From contig JABGQT010000110.1 of assembly GCA_018648685.1 (NCBI GenBank), positions 1-36,673 of the forward strand: 36,673 bases of DNA, written 5' to 3'. Source of the stretch: Anaerolineae bacterium (GTDB lineage Bacteria > Chloroflexota > Anaerolineae > Anaerolineales > Villigracilaceae). The position numbers and the translations under genes are program-made. Positions 7,025 to 14,388 of the stretch are shown here, piece after piece. Position 1 is the stretch's first letter; every line of letters begins with the position of its first letter. Below the pieces are notes generated by a model, which saw nothing but the letters and a program-made list of their open reading frames with translations, was not told the DNA's origin and ran no database searches.

Positions 7025-7810
7025 ATGGCTATTTTTCAAAATCCGTTATGGGGGTTTGAGTTGACCTACCCCGATAGTTGGGCGCAGGTATCTAACCTGG
7101 GGGCAGATGGCTTTGCACAAAATGTCGAAGCATTTGACCCGGTTAGTGATGTCAATGAGCAAGCCGCTTACATGCTCGTTCGTGGTGAGTTTAACGGGAA
7201 ACGTGAGGCCATCGCTCCACTCTGGAGTCAGCATATCAGCAAATTATCCATCATGCTGGGTGCGAAAAAATTGGGTGCGTCCCCCTTTAGCATGGGTGGT
7301 GCAAACGGATTTGAAGCTGAGATCCAACTCCCCAAGAAAACGAACCGTCGTCTTTGGGCTGGGATTTTAGCGCGGGATACGATCATCCTGCATTTTATGG
7401 TTTCGCATAAAAAAACAGAGAGAGCTAATTTTGAACCACACGCCACAAAAATTATCTCCAGCTTGCGTTTCCTTGAGCGGATCGAAAATCTCGCAACGAA
7501 TGCCGATAATCTGCCTCTACCGCGAAATTATGCTCTCGTTGACCCTGTAAGCCTTATCCCCGATGTGAAAAATGTTGAGCGGTGGCAAGCTTACGCTGGC
7601 GATAGTGAACTCGCTGCGTTGCAAGCCTTTTATTATCGAGAATTGCCCCAACACGGTTGGGAGATCAGCGAATTTATTCCTTTCCCAAATCAAGAAGAGA
7701 TCGGCTTTGCTCGTTTGCGTATTCACAAAGACGATTTAACGGCAACCCTGGGCATACTGCCTACTGGTGAAAAGAAACTATTGGGGCAGATTGTGGTTAT
7801 GTATGATTAG
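7025..7810 (+). CDS. PsbP/Mog1-like domain protein of unknown role, 261 aa
   Basis: The N-terminal half begins MAIFQNPLWGFELTYPDSWA, the opening of PsbP/Mog1-fold domains (NP..GF.L.YP..W). It is followed by strands ending near residue 150 (HATKIISSLRFLERIE). A second domain (about 180-261) contains AFYYRELPQHGWEISEF and a final beta pair, a layout seen in many small Chloroflexota proteins where a YY-ELP-GW motif recurs. There is no signal peptide or lipobox, so it is probably cytoplasmic, unlike most PsbP-like proteins. It is wedged between two MoaD-like genes with short gaps (31 and 33 nt), implying a shared job, perhaps assembly of the oxidoreductase. Confidence 0.7.
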   Translation: MAIFQNPLWGFELTYPDSWAQVSNLGADGFAQNVEAFDPVSDVNEQAAYMLVRGEFNGKREAIAPLWSQHISKLSIMLGAKKLGASPFSMGGANGFEAEIQLPKKTNRRLWAGILARDTIILHFMVSHKKTERANFEPHATKIISSLRFLERIENLATNADNLPLPRNYALVDPVSLIPDVKNVERWQAYAGDSELAALQAFYYRELPQHGWEISEFIPFPNQEEIGFARLRIHKDDLTATLGILPTGEKKLLGQIVVMYD

Positions 7811-7843
7811 TTGGTAAATAAAAACAGAAAACTGAGAATAACT

Positions 7844-8164
7844 ATGGTCTCCATACACCTATACGGAAAACTACGCCGTTATGCGGCCGATAAAAGCCCC
7901 TCTGGTAATAGTGTTATCGAAGCAGAAGTACTTGAGAACGAAGGTCTATACGATTTTCTCCTGCGCCTAGGTTTTGATATTGGCGAACTTTATACCATTT
8001 TCATCAACTCGCGTTTGCTGACTTCGCGTACCAAAATGGCCCCTTTTTTGGGCTATCAACAGGTTTGTGAAGATGATTGCCTCTGCTGGGAATTAACGGA
8101 AACGATCAAAGACGGCGACCGGATCGGATTGTTTGGCGAGGATATGCCCGCGTTGGTGGCATAA
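7844..8164 (+). CDS. MoaD/ThiS-like ubiquitin-fold protein without C-terminal Gly-Gly (third copy)
   Basis: From ATG 7844 the product has 106 aa. It starts MVSIHLYGKLRRYAADKSPS, matching the MoaD first hairpin, has a LYDFLLRLGFDIGELYTIFI helix-strand unit, and ends in DGDRIGLFGEDMPALVA. The DGDRI motif of MoaD is present, but the tail Ala-Leu-Val-Ala replaces Gly-Gly. An acidic, Cys-containing insertion (VCEDDCLCWELTE) holds three cysteines in the x4 and x1 spacing, which could bind metal. The in-frame extension to TTG 7811 was rejected because the sequence before ATG 7844 is not family-like. It is followed by a terminator. Confidence 0.72.
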   Translation: MVSIHLYGKLRRYAADKSPSGNSVIEAEVLENEGLYDFLLRLGFDIGELYTIFINSRLLTSRTKMAPFLGYQQVCEDDCLCWELTETIKDGDRIGLFGEDMPALVA

Positions 8165-8237
8165 AGCTTCGCTCCTGATTTTGGCTTGCTTTCGTTTAAA
8201 AAGTATTATTCTTAATTTACCCTAACCCCCTAAAATA

Positions 8238-8266
8238 AAACTGACACTCGATGAGTGTCAGTTTTT
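8238..8266 (+). terminator. Intrinsic terminator after the third MoaD-like gene
   Basis: AAACTGACACTC pairs with GAGTGTCAGTTT over a GAT loop (8238..8264) and is followed by a T-run. The A-run on the left makes it usable from both strands, so it may also stop the minus-strand operon ending at 8396. Confidence 0.85.
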
Positions 8267-8285
8267 GCTTTGCATAGTTGGGGAA

Positions 8286-8374
8286 ATGCGTCGCACCAAA
8301 ACGATATGAATCTGCCCTTCGACAAACAAAATCTATTCGATAAGCATCTTTTTGTCGAAGTTCGTGCGACGCAT
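8286..8374. repeat. 89-bp nested inverted repeat (two-level hairpin)
   Basis: ATGCGTCGCAC (8286..8296) is a perfect inverted repeat of GTGCGACGCAT (8364..8374). Inside it, CTTCGACAAA (8317..8326) is a perfect inverted repeat of TTTGTCGAAG (8351..8360). The strands between the two stems are unequal (20 and 3 nt), and the apical loop is 24 nt. There is no coding signal. It lies between convergent operons, so it could be a palindromic mobile repeat or a structured RNA from either strand. Confidence 0.7.
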
Positions 8375-8395
8375 ACCTATCTTTCTTTGTAGCAA

Positions 8396-8629
8396 CTATT
8401 TCTTCTTCCAATCCATTTTCATATACACATCCCCTTTTTCCAGTTCAACTAACATTTGTGTAAGACGTTTTTGCTTGGTCTCTTCCCGTTTTGCGCGAGT
8501 GATCCAGCCGATATAGTCGTTCTGCTGATAATTAGGGCGGGCGTAGTAGTTTTCTGTTAATGCGTGTTTCTCAAGCGCATCACGGACAAAATCTGGCATC
8601 GGGTAGCGTGGACGTTTTAACGGGGACAT
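8396..8629 (-). CDS. YdeI/OmpD-associated C-terminal domain protein, 77 aa
   Basis: The small protein starts MSPLKRPRYPMPDFVRDALE and contains the YIGWITRAKREETKQKRLTQ block typical of the C-terminal helical region of YdeI/OmpD-associated ('bacteriocin-protection') proteins. Only this domain is present; full-length relatives carry an extra N-terminal domain. It may therefore be a natural stand-alone form or a truncated copy. It is the last gene of the minus-strand operon, starting 1 nt after the deaminase stop. The molecular function of the family is poorly defined. Confidence 0.75.
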   Translation of the reverse strand: MSPLKRPRYPMPDFVRDALEKHALTENYYARPNYQQNDYIGWITRAKREETKQKRLTQMLVELEKGDVYMKMDWKKK

Positions 8630-8630
8630 T

Positions 8631-9098
8631 TTATTCTCTCCAAAATCCTAGATGAACCTGACGCGCTTCTTCCTCGAGGAAGGGCCCTTCCACTTCAACG
8701 GGATGTGTACCGTGCGCAAAAACTTCTCGACAGGGCAAGGCTAACTCGTAGGGTGTTTTGCCTGTGATCTCATACAAGCCTTCTTCACTAAGTGCGTAGA
8801 CTACATGCCTTACATCTCCCCAAAAGATCGCGCCTGAGCACATGGGGCAGGGTTCTGTACTGGTATAGAGCGTACTATTAATGAGTGTTTCAACTGTGAA
8901 ATACTTCGATGCCATTCTTATCAAGTTTAGCTCAGCATGAGCGGTGCAATCACTATCTGTTACAACGGTGTTTTCCGCTTCGAGGAGAATATTCCCCGCT
9001 TCGTCAGCAAGCAGCGCCCCAAAGGGATGGTTGCCATGCTCGCGTGCGTTTTGGGCAATCTCGATCGCGCGGCGGAGCAATCTTTCTTTTATCTTCAT
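8631..9098 (-). CDS. Nucleoside/guanine deaminase family protein (CDA fold)
   Basis: This 155-aa protein is a zinc deaminase of the cytidine deaminase superfamily. The zinc site is complete: His54-Ala-Glu56 (HAEL, with Glu56 as proton shuttle) and Pro83-Cys84-x2-Cys87 (PCPMCSGA). NHPFGALL near residue 23 and the overall length fit the nucleoside/guanine-deaminase branch better than TadA, and the C-terminal TadA signature is absent. Its start codon shares one base with the GNAT stop, showing translational coupling. Guanine or another purine/pterin base are plausible substrates. Confidence 0.85.
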   Translation of the reverse strand: MKIKERLLRRAIEIAQNAREHGNHPFGALLADEAGNILLEAENTVVTDSDCTAHAELNLIRMASKYFTVETLINSTLYTSTEPCPMCSGAIFWGDVRHVVYALSEEGLYEITGKTPYELALPCREVFAHGTHPVEVEGPFLEEEARQVHLGFWRE

Positions 9099-9571
9099 CA
9101 GAATATCAGTTCCATAACGTCTTCGCCATCATCTACTTCGCCTGTTGGCTCAAATCCCAAAGTGTTGTAAAACTCGAAAGGGCTCCCTTCGCCGGGGACA
9201 CAACTGGTTAACAGCTTCGTTGCGTTAGGACGTGTTTTGACGTGTGCTACAAGAAGTGTTATCGCGTGCCGACCAAAGCCCATGCCCTGATATTTCCCAT
9301 CCACCATTAGACGCCAAAGGAAATACTCAGCTTTCTTGGGATCATCAGATAACATCAAAAAACCGATCGGGGTCTCACCTGCGTAGATGGCGCGGAACCA
9401 GGCTTCTTCGGGATAAAAATGGGCTTGAGCGATAGATGTTGAATTCGGCGCAACAAATTTGCTTTGCGCTTCAGCAACTTTCAGGCGCAGCACTTCATCC
9501 AGATTATCGCGGGTCACTTCTCGTAAAGAGACTTCTGAATCTTTATGGATGATCTCGTTTTTTTCTGTCAT
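9098..9571 (-). CDS. GNAT acetyltransferase, PaiA/BltD (spermidine acetyltransferase)-like
   Basis: This 157-aa GNAT protein has LREVTRDNLDEVLRLKV at the N terminus, then KFVAPNSTSIAQA, a segment characteristic of BltD/PaiA-like polyamine acetyltransferases. The acetyl-CoA loop is YQGMGFGRHAI (Q/R-x-x-G-x-G/A) and the C terminus is FYNTLGFEPTGE. The start is AGGGA-6 nt-ATG. The gene starts inside the 3' end of the MOSC gene (29-nt overlap) and its last base is the first base of the deaminase gene. The substrate is inferred from the family only. Confidence 0.82.
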   Translation of the reverse strand: MTEKNEIIHKDSEVSLREVTRDNLDEVLRLKVAEAQSKFVAPNSTSIAQAHFYPEEAWFRAIYAGETPIGFLMLSDDPKKAEYFLWRLMVDGKYQGMGFGRHAITLLVAHVKTRPNATKLLTSCVPGEGSPFEFYNTLGFEPTGEVDDGEDVMELIF

Positions 9572-10217
9572 TGTTATTCCCTAAAACTTTCTTCAATTGT
9601 TTTTCTTTTTCTTCTCGCATCCTGATCGCGATGGGCGCATCCAAAAAACGTTGAATGACAGATGTTTGAAGATCGGGTGTGTAATGGTCGCGGTAGCAAT
9701 CTAATAAAGAGACACTTTCTTCATCATATTTCTCTACGTGGACAGAGTCTCCAGCTTGCACCTTTCCTTCTTTGAGAACGCGGCAATATAGTCCCGGTCG
9801 TTCTGCCGCGCGGAATTTTTTGACCAATTGCGGGTCTTCCATGCGTGCTGAAAAAGTTTTGCAGGGGATGCGCGGCGCGGTCACTTGCAGGGTCACTTCG
9901 CCAATATATAAAATGTCGCCAATAGCGAAGGACGCGCTCTCTAATCCGCTTATTGTCAGATTCTCGCCAAATATACCGGGAGCAAGCTCACGGTTGAGTT
10001 CGTTCCGCCACCAATCGTAATCGGCATCCCCGTAGATGTAGACTGCCTGATCGGGGCCACCATGATGCTTTTCGCTGACGATCACATCACCTGGTAAACC
10101 AAGTTTTGTTATCTGCACCGCTCCTTCGGCGGGGACTTTGAATATCCCCGTTTTCTCTTTATAGAGCTTGCGCTGAACGGTTCCTTCTTCGCCGATATTT
10201 ACGCTGAGTAATTTCAT
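9543..10217 (-). CDS. MOSC-domain protein, YiiM-like
   Basis: This 224-aa protein has the MOSC core: HHGGPDQAVYIYGDADYDWW (51-70), GIFGENLTISGL (81-92) and the MOSC cysteine Cys119 in RIPCKTF. A C-terminal helical part (about 165-215) matches the three-alpha tail of YiiM-like proteins. These proteins use molybdenum cofactor to reduce N-hydroxylated compounds such as 6-hydroxylaminopurine. Its ATG overlaps the YceI stop in a TAATG arrangement. Together with the neighbouring purine-type deaminase it could form a route for damaged bases, which is inference. Confidence 0.87.
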   Translation of the reverse strand: MKLLSVNIGEEGTVQRKLYKEKTGIFKVPAEGAVQITKLGLPGDVIVSEKHHGGPDQAVYIYGDADYDWWRNELNRELAPGIFGENLTISGLESASFAIGDILYIGEVTLQVTAPRIPCKTFSARMEDPQLVKKFRAAERPGLYCRVLKEGKVQAGDSVHVEKYDEESVSLLDCYRDHYTPDLQTSVIQRFLDAPIAIRMREEKEKQLKKVLGNNNDRKKRDHP

Positions 10218-10957
10218 TATTTAGCCAATAGAGCTATAAAGTCGATCTCTAGTAAAACTTCATCATCTACATCTGCAACGCGCGGTACTGAGGGGATAAA
10301 AATATCGTAATCGGCATAGGCGACCATTGTCTCGGCGTGTCCTTGAATTTCTGTTGCCGAAATGGGCGTAATATTTGCTGTGAAAGTGACTTTTTGCGTC
10401 ACTTCTTTGATGGTCAGGTCACCGCTGATTTCGAGTGAGAGACTTTCATCAAAATTGATCGTTTCGGGGAGCGTAATAATTTCTGTCGGCAAAAAGGAGA
10501 TCAGCGGATATGTACTCGTATCTAATATTTGCCCCTGAATGGCCCTGTTCCTAAAGGAATTATCAGTTGTCAGGGCACTGGGGTCGATTTGGATTTCGGT
10601 AATTTCCGTCTTTTGTGGATTCTCAAAATCGACCGAGATTTCGCCCGTAACCTGATTTGTTTTCCCGATGACCGTAGTCGGCACACCTCCCAATAATTCG
10701 CCCAAAGTAAAACGAACTTCAGACTGTGATGCTGCAATTCGGAAAAGACCATCTAATGCTGTTGTAGAAGTGTTTTCTTCTGCGGATTCGGAGGTCATAA
10801 CTTCTTCCGTAGCTTCAGCGAGCGGCGCAACATTCTCATCCACAGTGGATGACGTTAGAGATTCCTTAAAAAGAAATTGATCCATCGCAGCGATCCCCAA
10901 GACAGCGAGAACGCCGACGATAATAACAATGGTGAGCATATTCTGACTTTTTTTCAT
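10217..10957 (-). CDS. YceI-family lipocalin-like protein with N-terminal anchor
   Basis: This is a 246-aa secreted or anchored protein. Residues 6-28 form a transmembrane segment (NMLTIVIIVGVLAVLGIAAM), followed by an acidic Ser/Thr/Glu-rich linker to about residue 65. A YceI beta-barrel follows (FRIAASQSEVRFTLGELLGG ... GDLTIKEVTQKVTFTANITP). YceI proteins bind polyisoprenoids or other long hydrophobic molecules outside the membrane. The start has AAGGAG 6 nt upstream. First gene of the operon YceI-MOSC-GNAT-deaminase-YdeI-like. Confidence 0.85.
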   Translation of the reverse strand: MKKSQNMLTIVIIVGVLAVLGIAAMDQFLFKESLTSSTVDENVAPLAEATEEVMTSESAEENTSTTALDGLFRIAASQSEVRFTLGELLGGVPTTVIGKTNQVTGEISVDFENPQKTEITEIQIDPSALTTDNSFRNRAIQGQILDTSTYPLISFLPTEIITLPETINFDESLSLEISGDLTIKEVTQKVTFTANITPISATEIQGHAETMVAYADYDIFIPSVPRVADVDDEVLLEIDFIALLAK

Positions 10958-11045
10958 TTCAAACTCCTTAATAGGACTGTTTTTGTATTATTTTAGCGCA
11001 TAATACCATAAAGCTCATCGCTTTCTTAGCGCAAAAAAAATATAC

Positions 11046-11051
11046 TATAAT
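11046..11051 (+). promoter_or_regulatory. -10 box in the divergent intergenic region before the threonine dehydrogenase gene
   Basis: A TATAAT lies 54 nt before the ATG at 11105, in the 147-bp gap between divergent genes. The hexamer 17 nt upstream (TTCTTA) is a poor -35. A TATTAT on the opposite strand near 11000 may serve the YceI operon. Confidence 0.4.
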
Positions 11052-11104
11052 TCTTTTCGCCTATAAAGTCCTTTCTATCTTTCCCCTTTAAACAGGAGTA
11101 AAAA

Positions 11105-12118
11105 ATGCGCAGAAAAGCAACCCTTATTACCGGCGCAGCCGGTGAAGTTGGGCAAGCCCTCGTAGAAAGAATCGCCGAAGAAAACAACACCCATGTCATT
11201 AGCATGGACATTAAGCCCCTGCCCCCAGAGCTCGATAAAAAAGTACAACACATCGTTGGTGATATTCTCGATGAAGCCCTTTTTGCTCGTCTCGTCAGCG
11301 AATTCGATATCACGCATATCTATCATCTCGCCGCCCTCCTCTCTACCAGAGCAGAATATTCCCCCATGCTCGCCCACAATGTCAACGTTGGCGGGACAAT
11401 GCGTCTGCTCCAGCTTGCCGCCGAGCAATCTTCATGGAAGCGCGAACCGGTTATTTTCATCTTTCCCAGCTCTGTTGCTGCCTTCGGGATGGATACCCTC
11501 AAAAATAAAGCCGCTCATCCACGCCCCGAAGAATGGGAATGGAATAAACCCATCACCATGTACGGCTGCAATAAACTCTACGGCGAAACCCTCGGCATCT
11601 ACTACAGCAACCATTATCAGCAACTCGCCGAAAATGAACCCACCATGCTTGATTTCCGCTGCGTACGCTACCCCGGGCTAATTTCTGCCTTTACCGTTCC
11701 CAGTGGTGGAACCAGCGATTATGGTCCCGAAATGCTCCACGCCGCCGCGCAAGGCAAACCCTACGAATCCTTTGTCCGTGAAGATGCCGCAATTTCCTTC
11801 ATGGCAATGCCCGACGCCGTAACTTCTGTCATTCAATTGGCGAACGCCCCACGTGAAAATCTCAGCCGCCAAATTTACAATATCACCGCCTTTAGCCTGA
11901 GCGCAGAAGAATTTGCAGGCTACGTCAAAAAACACTTCCCCGATGCAGAAATTACCTACGCACCCGATGTCAACCGCCAACGCATCATCGACTCCTGGCC
12001 CATCGACATGAACGACGATGCCGCCCGCCGCGATTGGGGCTGGAAACCCGAATTTGACGCCGAAAAAGCCTTCAGCGAATACCTTGTACCTAATATCCGC
12101 AAGCGTTACGAAAAATAA
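11105..12118 (+). CDS. tdh: NAD-dependent L-threonine 3-dehydrogenase, SDR (epimerase-like) type
   Basis: This 337-aa extended short-chain dehydrogenase has the NAD motif Gly10-x2-Gly13-x2-Gly16 (GAAGEVG) and catalytic Tyr153-x3-Lys157. The region RYPGLISAFTVPSGGTSDYG, followed by KPYESFVREDAAISFMAMPD and ADSWP-like DSWPIDMNDDAARRDWGWKP, is specific for SDR-type threonine dehydrogenases rather than UDP-sugar epimerases. The product 2-amino-3-oxobutyrate would need a ligase, which is not next to it. RBS AGGAG is 6 nt upstream. It is a single-gene unit ending at a strong terminator. Confidence 0.85.
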   Translation: MRRKATLITGAAGEVGQALVERIAEENNTHVISMDIKPLPPELDKKVQHIVGDILDEALFARLVSEFDITHIYHLAALLSTRAEYSPMLAHNVNVGGTMRLLQLAAEQSSWKREPVIFIFPSSVAAFGMDTLKNKAAHPRPEEWEWNKPITMYGCNKLYGETLGIYYSNHYQQLAENEPTMLDFRCVRYPGLISAFTVPSGGTSDYGPEMLHAAAQGKPYESFVREDAAISFMAMPDAVTSVIQLANAPRENLSRQIYNITAFSLSAEEFAGYVKKHFPDAEITYAPDVNRQRIIDSWPIDMNDDAARRDWGWKPEFDAEKAFSEYLVPNIRKRYEK

Positions 12119-12126
12119 GTTAAAGG

Positions 12127-12164
12127 AAGTGACAGTCACCTTCGAGGTGACTGTCACTTTTTTG
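12127..12164 (+). terminator. Strong 15-bp-stem terminator
   Basis: AAGTGACAGTCACCT (12127..12141) and AGGTGACTGTCACTT (12145..12159) form a perfect 15-bp stem with a 3-nt loop and T-run. It lies 8 nt after the threonine dehydrogenase stop. Confidence 0.92.
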
Positions 12165-12165
12165 A

Positions 12166-12171
12166 TAGAAT
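12166..12171 (+). promoter_or_regulatory. -10-like hexamer just before the lipoprotein gene
   Basis: TAGAAT ends 6 nt before the ATG at 12178, and there is no Shine-Dalgarno sequence. The terminator stem directly upstream leaves no room for a longer leader. This is the geometry of leaderless transcription; no good -35 is visible. Confidence 0.4.
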
Positions 12172-12177
12172 CTTTTT

Positions 12178-13020
12178 ATGGAATCCACACCTCGCCTCAC
12201 CTCCATCCTGATACTAACCATTATCATCTTCATTACTTTGTCAGCCTGCGTGCCGACACAAACCTTGCCCACACCTGTTCCCGCTACCCCAACAGCCACC
12301 GTAGCCCCAAGCGCGACGGTGCAATGGTTCCCCGCAACATCTACTGCCACCCCTCGCTTGGTACAAGTTTCAACAGCAACCCCTGTACAAATGCCAGGTA
12401 TTGGCGGAAGTCTCGTCATTGACGATTTTAGTTCTGGGAGCGCATGGAATACATCAACCTCCGATCAGGGGAATGTCAGCGTCAGCCGCAATCGCATCAC
12501 CATTGCTGCAAAAGAACCTGATATCTATATTTTCAGCTTGAGAAACGAACCTTTGATAACCGATTTTTACGCCGAAATTAATGCACACCTCGCCCTCTGC
12601 AAAGGCAACGATTCTTACGGCCTGCTCTTTCGGGCGAACAACAACGCATCCTATAGATATGCCCTCTCCTGCAACGGGACAGTCCGTCTTGAGCGGATGA
12701 GCGTCAGCCGCGCCCGTCCCATCCACGAAGCGATCTACAGCGGCGATGTGCCGCCCGGCTCCCCCGGTGATGTTCATCTCGGCGTTTGGGTAGCGGGATC
12801 CGAGATGCGTTTCTTTTTAAATGGTCGCCATCAATTTACGGCCACAGATGTGAATTTAGGTATCGGCACGATCGGTGTTTTTGCCCAAACTGCGCCAGAG
12901 AATATGGCAATGACCGTCACTTTTTCTAATTTGAATGTACAATCAGTAGTGTACGTCAGCCCAACACCAACGCCGACGATGACGAAGACCCCGGCGCCGA
13001 CGAGTACGAGGGCACCTTAA
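12178..13020 (+). CDS. Lipoprotein with Pro/Thr linkers and a jelly-roll (LamG/DUF1080-like) domain
   Basis: This 280-aa protein has a lipoprotein signal peptide: hydrophobic ILILTIIIFITLSAC with Cys24 in the lipobox LSAC. A Thr/Pro/Ala-rich linker follows (25-75), then a beta-rich domain (about 78-258). The pattern VIDDFSSGSAW ... YGLLFRANNNASYRYALSC ... EMRFFLNGRHQF is that of concanavalin-like beta-sandwich domains (3-keto-disaccharide hydrolase/LamG type). A second Pro/Thr tail closes the protein. Such proteins stand on the outer face of the cytoplasmic membrane, and carbohydrate binding is the usual guess. The start codon has no Shine-Dalgarno sequence and is preceded by a -10-like hexamer. 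Confidence 0.75.
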   Translation: MESTPRLTSILILTIIIFITLSACVPTQTLPTPVPATPTATVAPSATVQWFPATSTATPRLVQVSTATPVQMPGIGGSLVIDDFSSGSAWNTSTSDQGNVSVSRNRITIAAKEPDIYIFSLRNEPLITDFYAEINAHLALCKGNDSYGLLFRANNNASYRYALSCNGTVRLERMSVSRARPIHEAIYSGDVPPGSPGDVHLGVWVAGSEMRFFLNGRHQFTATDVNLGIGTIGVFAQTAPENMAMTVTFSNLNVQSVVYVSPTPTPTMTKTPAPTSTRAP

Positions 13021-13022
13021 TC

Positions 13023-13165
13023 TGTCATTGCGAGGCAGTTTTATCGCCGAAGCAATCTCCACGAGTGAGAGGGAGATCGCCGCGTCGGAAAAGCATCCTC
13101 CTCGCGAAGACATAGCTAATTTTGTTTTTATTCGTGTAATTCGCCCTATTCGCGTAATTCGTGTT
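13023..13165. repeat. Two abutting dispersed intergenic repeats
   Basis: 13023..13112 starts TGTCATTGCGAGG and ends CCTCGCGAAGACA, a palindromic element with internal GAAGCAATCTCC and GGAGATCGC blocks. It closely resembles the very widespread 'TCATTGCGAG...AAGCAATCTC' repeat. Immediately after, 13130..13165 carries an ATTCGTGTAATTCGCCCTAT-type tract with repeated ATTCG(C/T)GT units. Nothing else is in the gap before the methyltransferase. Confidence 0.6.
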
Positions 13166-13188
13166 AAAAAAATCAAAGAGACCCAAAA

Positions 13189-14010
13189 ATGGCCTACAAA
13201 AACCGCATGAACGACATCGACAATAAGACCTGGTTGAAGTTCCAGAAATCATGGTTCATCCACAACCCGCCGCGCCGAAAGAAGGGCGTTTTGCGCCACC
13301 CTGCCAAATATCCTGAAACGATGGTGCAGGAGTTCATCGAGTTTTTCACCAAAGAAGGCGCGACTGTCCTCGACCCGATGGCTGGGACGGGATCGACTCT
13401 CGTAGCCGCCCTGCGCAGTGGACGGCACTCTTATGGAATCGAGTTGAATCCCAAATATGCGCAGATTGCCCGAGATGTTCTTGCCGAGGAAAAAGAGATT
13501 TTAGCGGAGGCAAGCCAAGAAACAAGTTTGACGGCGGAGATCATCACCGGAGATGCCGCAAAAGCAACAGATTATGCCATCCCCGAAATTGATTATCTGA
13601 TCACATCTCCGCCCTACTGGGATATGCTCCACGCGCGCGGCTCGGCAACTCAGAAAAAACGCCGCGATGAATCCGAGCTGGACGTGGTCTATTCGAATGA
13701 TCCGAATGATGTTGGGAATATGAGCGATTACGAAGAATTTTTAGAGAAATTGGTCAATATTTACGCGGCGATGAAGCCTCTGCTGCGGGATCGGGCTTAT
13801 CTGACGATCATCGTGAAAAATGTGAAGAAGGGCGGGAAAATTTACCCGCTGGCCTGGGATATTGGGCGCGAGTTGGGGAAGGTTTATACGCTGAAGGATG
13901 AGAAGATCTGGTGCCAGGATAACCAGCGCCTTGCGCCTTATGGAATGGGGAATGCCTGGGTGAGCAATACTTTCCATCATTATTGTTTGCAGTTTAGGAA
14001 GGAAGATTAG
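13189..14010 (+). CDS. Orphan DNA N4-cytosine/N6-adenine methyltransferase
   Basis: This 273-aa protein has a motif X-like segment HPAKYPETMVQEFIEFF (37-53), SAM motif I DPMAGTGST (62-70), GIELNPKY (83-90) and catalytic motif IV TSPPYW (139-144). The order X-I-IV puts the recognition part in the C-terminal third. SPPY is most often found in N4-cytosine enzymes. No restriction endonuclease is nearby, so it is an orphan modification enzyme or part of an unrecognised system with the next two genes. No clear ribosome-binding site precedes ATG 13189, and an alternative ATG is at 13207. Confidence 0.82.
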   Translation: MAYKNRMNDIDNKTWLKFQKSWFIHNPPRRKKGVLRHPAKYPETMVQEFIEFFTKEGATVLDPMAGTGSTLVAALRSGRHSYGIELNPKYAQIARDVLAEEKEILAEASQETSLTAEIITGDAAKATDYAIPEIDYLITSPPYWDMLHARGSATQKKRRDESELDVVYSNDPNDVGNMSDYEEFLEKLVNIYAAMKPLLRDRAYLTIIVKNVKKGGKIYPLAWDIGRELGKVYTLKDEKIWCQDNQRLAPYGMGNAWVSNTFHHYCLQFRKED

Positions 14011-14056
14011 TCATTAGTGAAGAGCGGGGGTACCCCGCTCAAGGTCAGGAGGAAAT

Positions 14057-14356
14057 ATGGGCAAAGGCGATTCTGAAAAACCTGCTTTCGAACAATATAG
14101 AGAGCAGATCGAATGGGAAAATAGTTCGTCAAGGGGATATTTAGGAAAACGGTTTAATTCTGCTGTTTGGAAAATAAAGCATTCTCCACGAGAGATTTTC
14201 TTTATATGGGCAGCAATAATAGGTGCTATTCTCTTTTTTTTGTATACGTTTTTCTCAAATTACGATTCATCAATACTTCCTTTTATCATTTTGCCCGCTA
14301 TTGCGGGGATAATCATTTTCTTTGCAATCCGGGATGGGATAAAAGAGGATGAATAG
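14057..14356 (+). CDS. Small membrane protein with two transmembrane helices, 99 aa
   Basis: The product has a charged N-terminal half (MGKGDSEKPAFEQYREQIEW ...) and two hydrophobic helices at about 47-65 (EIFFIWAAIIGAILFFLYTF) and 72-90 (ILPFIILPAIAGIIIFFAIR), ending in a short acidic tail. A strong AGGAGG site precedes the ATG. The DNA is noticeably more AT-rich than the genes on both sides. I recognise no family. It sits 46 nt after the methyltransferase and 32 nt before the next unknown gene. Confidence 0.7.
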   Translation: MGKGDSEKPAFEQYREQIEWENSSSRGYLGKRFNSAVWKIKHSPREIFFIWAAIIGAILFFLYTFFSNYDSSILPFIILPAIAGIIIFFAIRDGIKEDE

Positions 14357-14388
14357 CTGAAAACACATCTTTTCTCAAAGGAGGAAAA

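Noticed and set aside
8217-8411. 64-codon minus-strand ORF across the terminator and nested palindrome
   Set aside because: It translates the hairpin region, overlaps the end of the YdeI-like gene and has no start signals.
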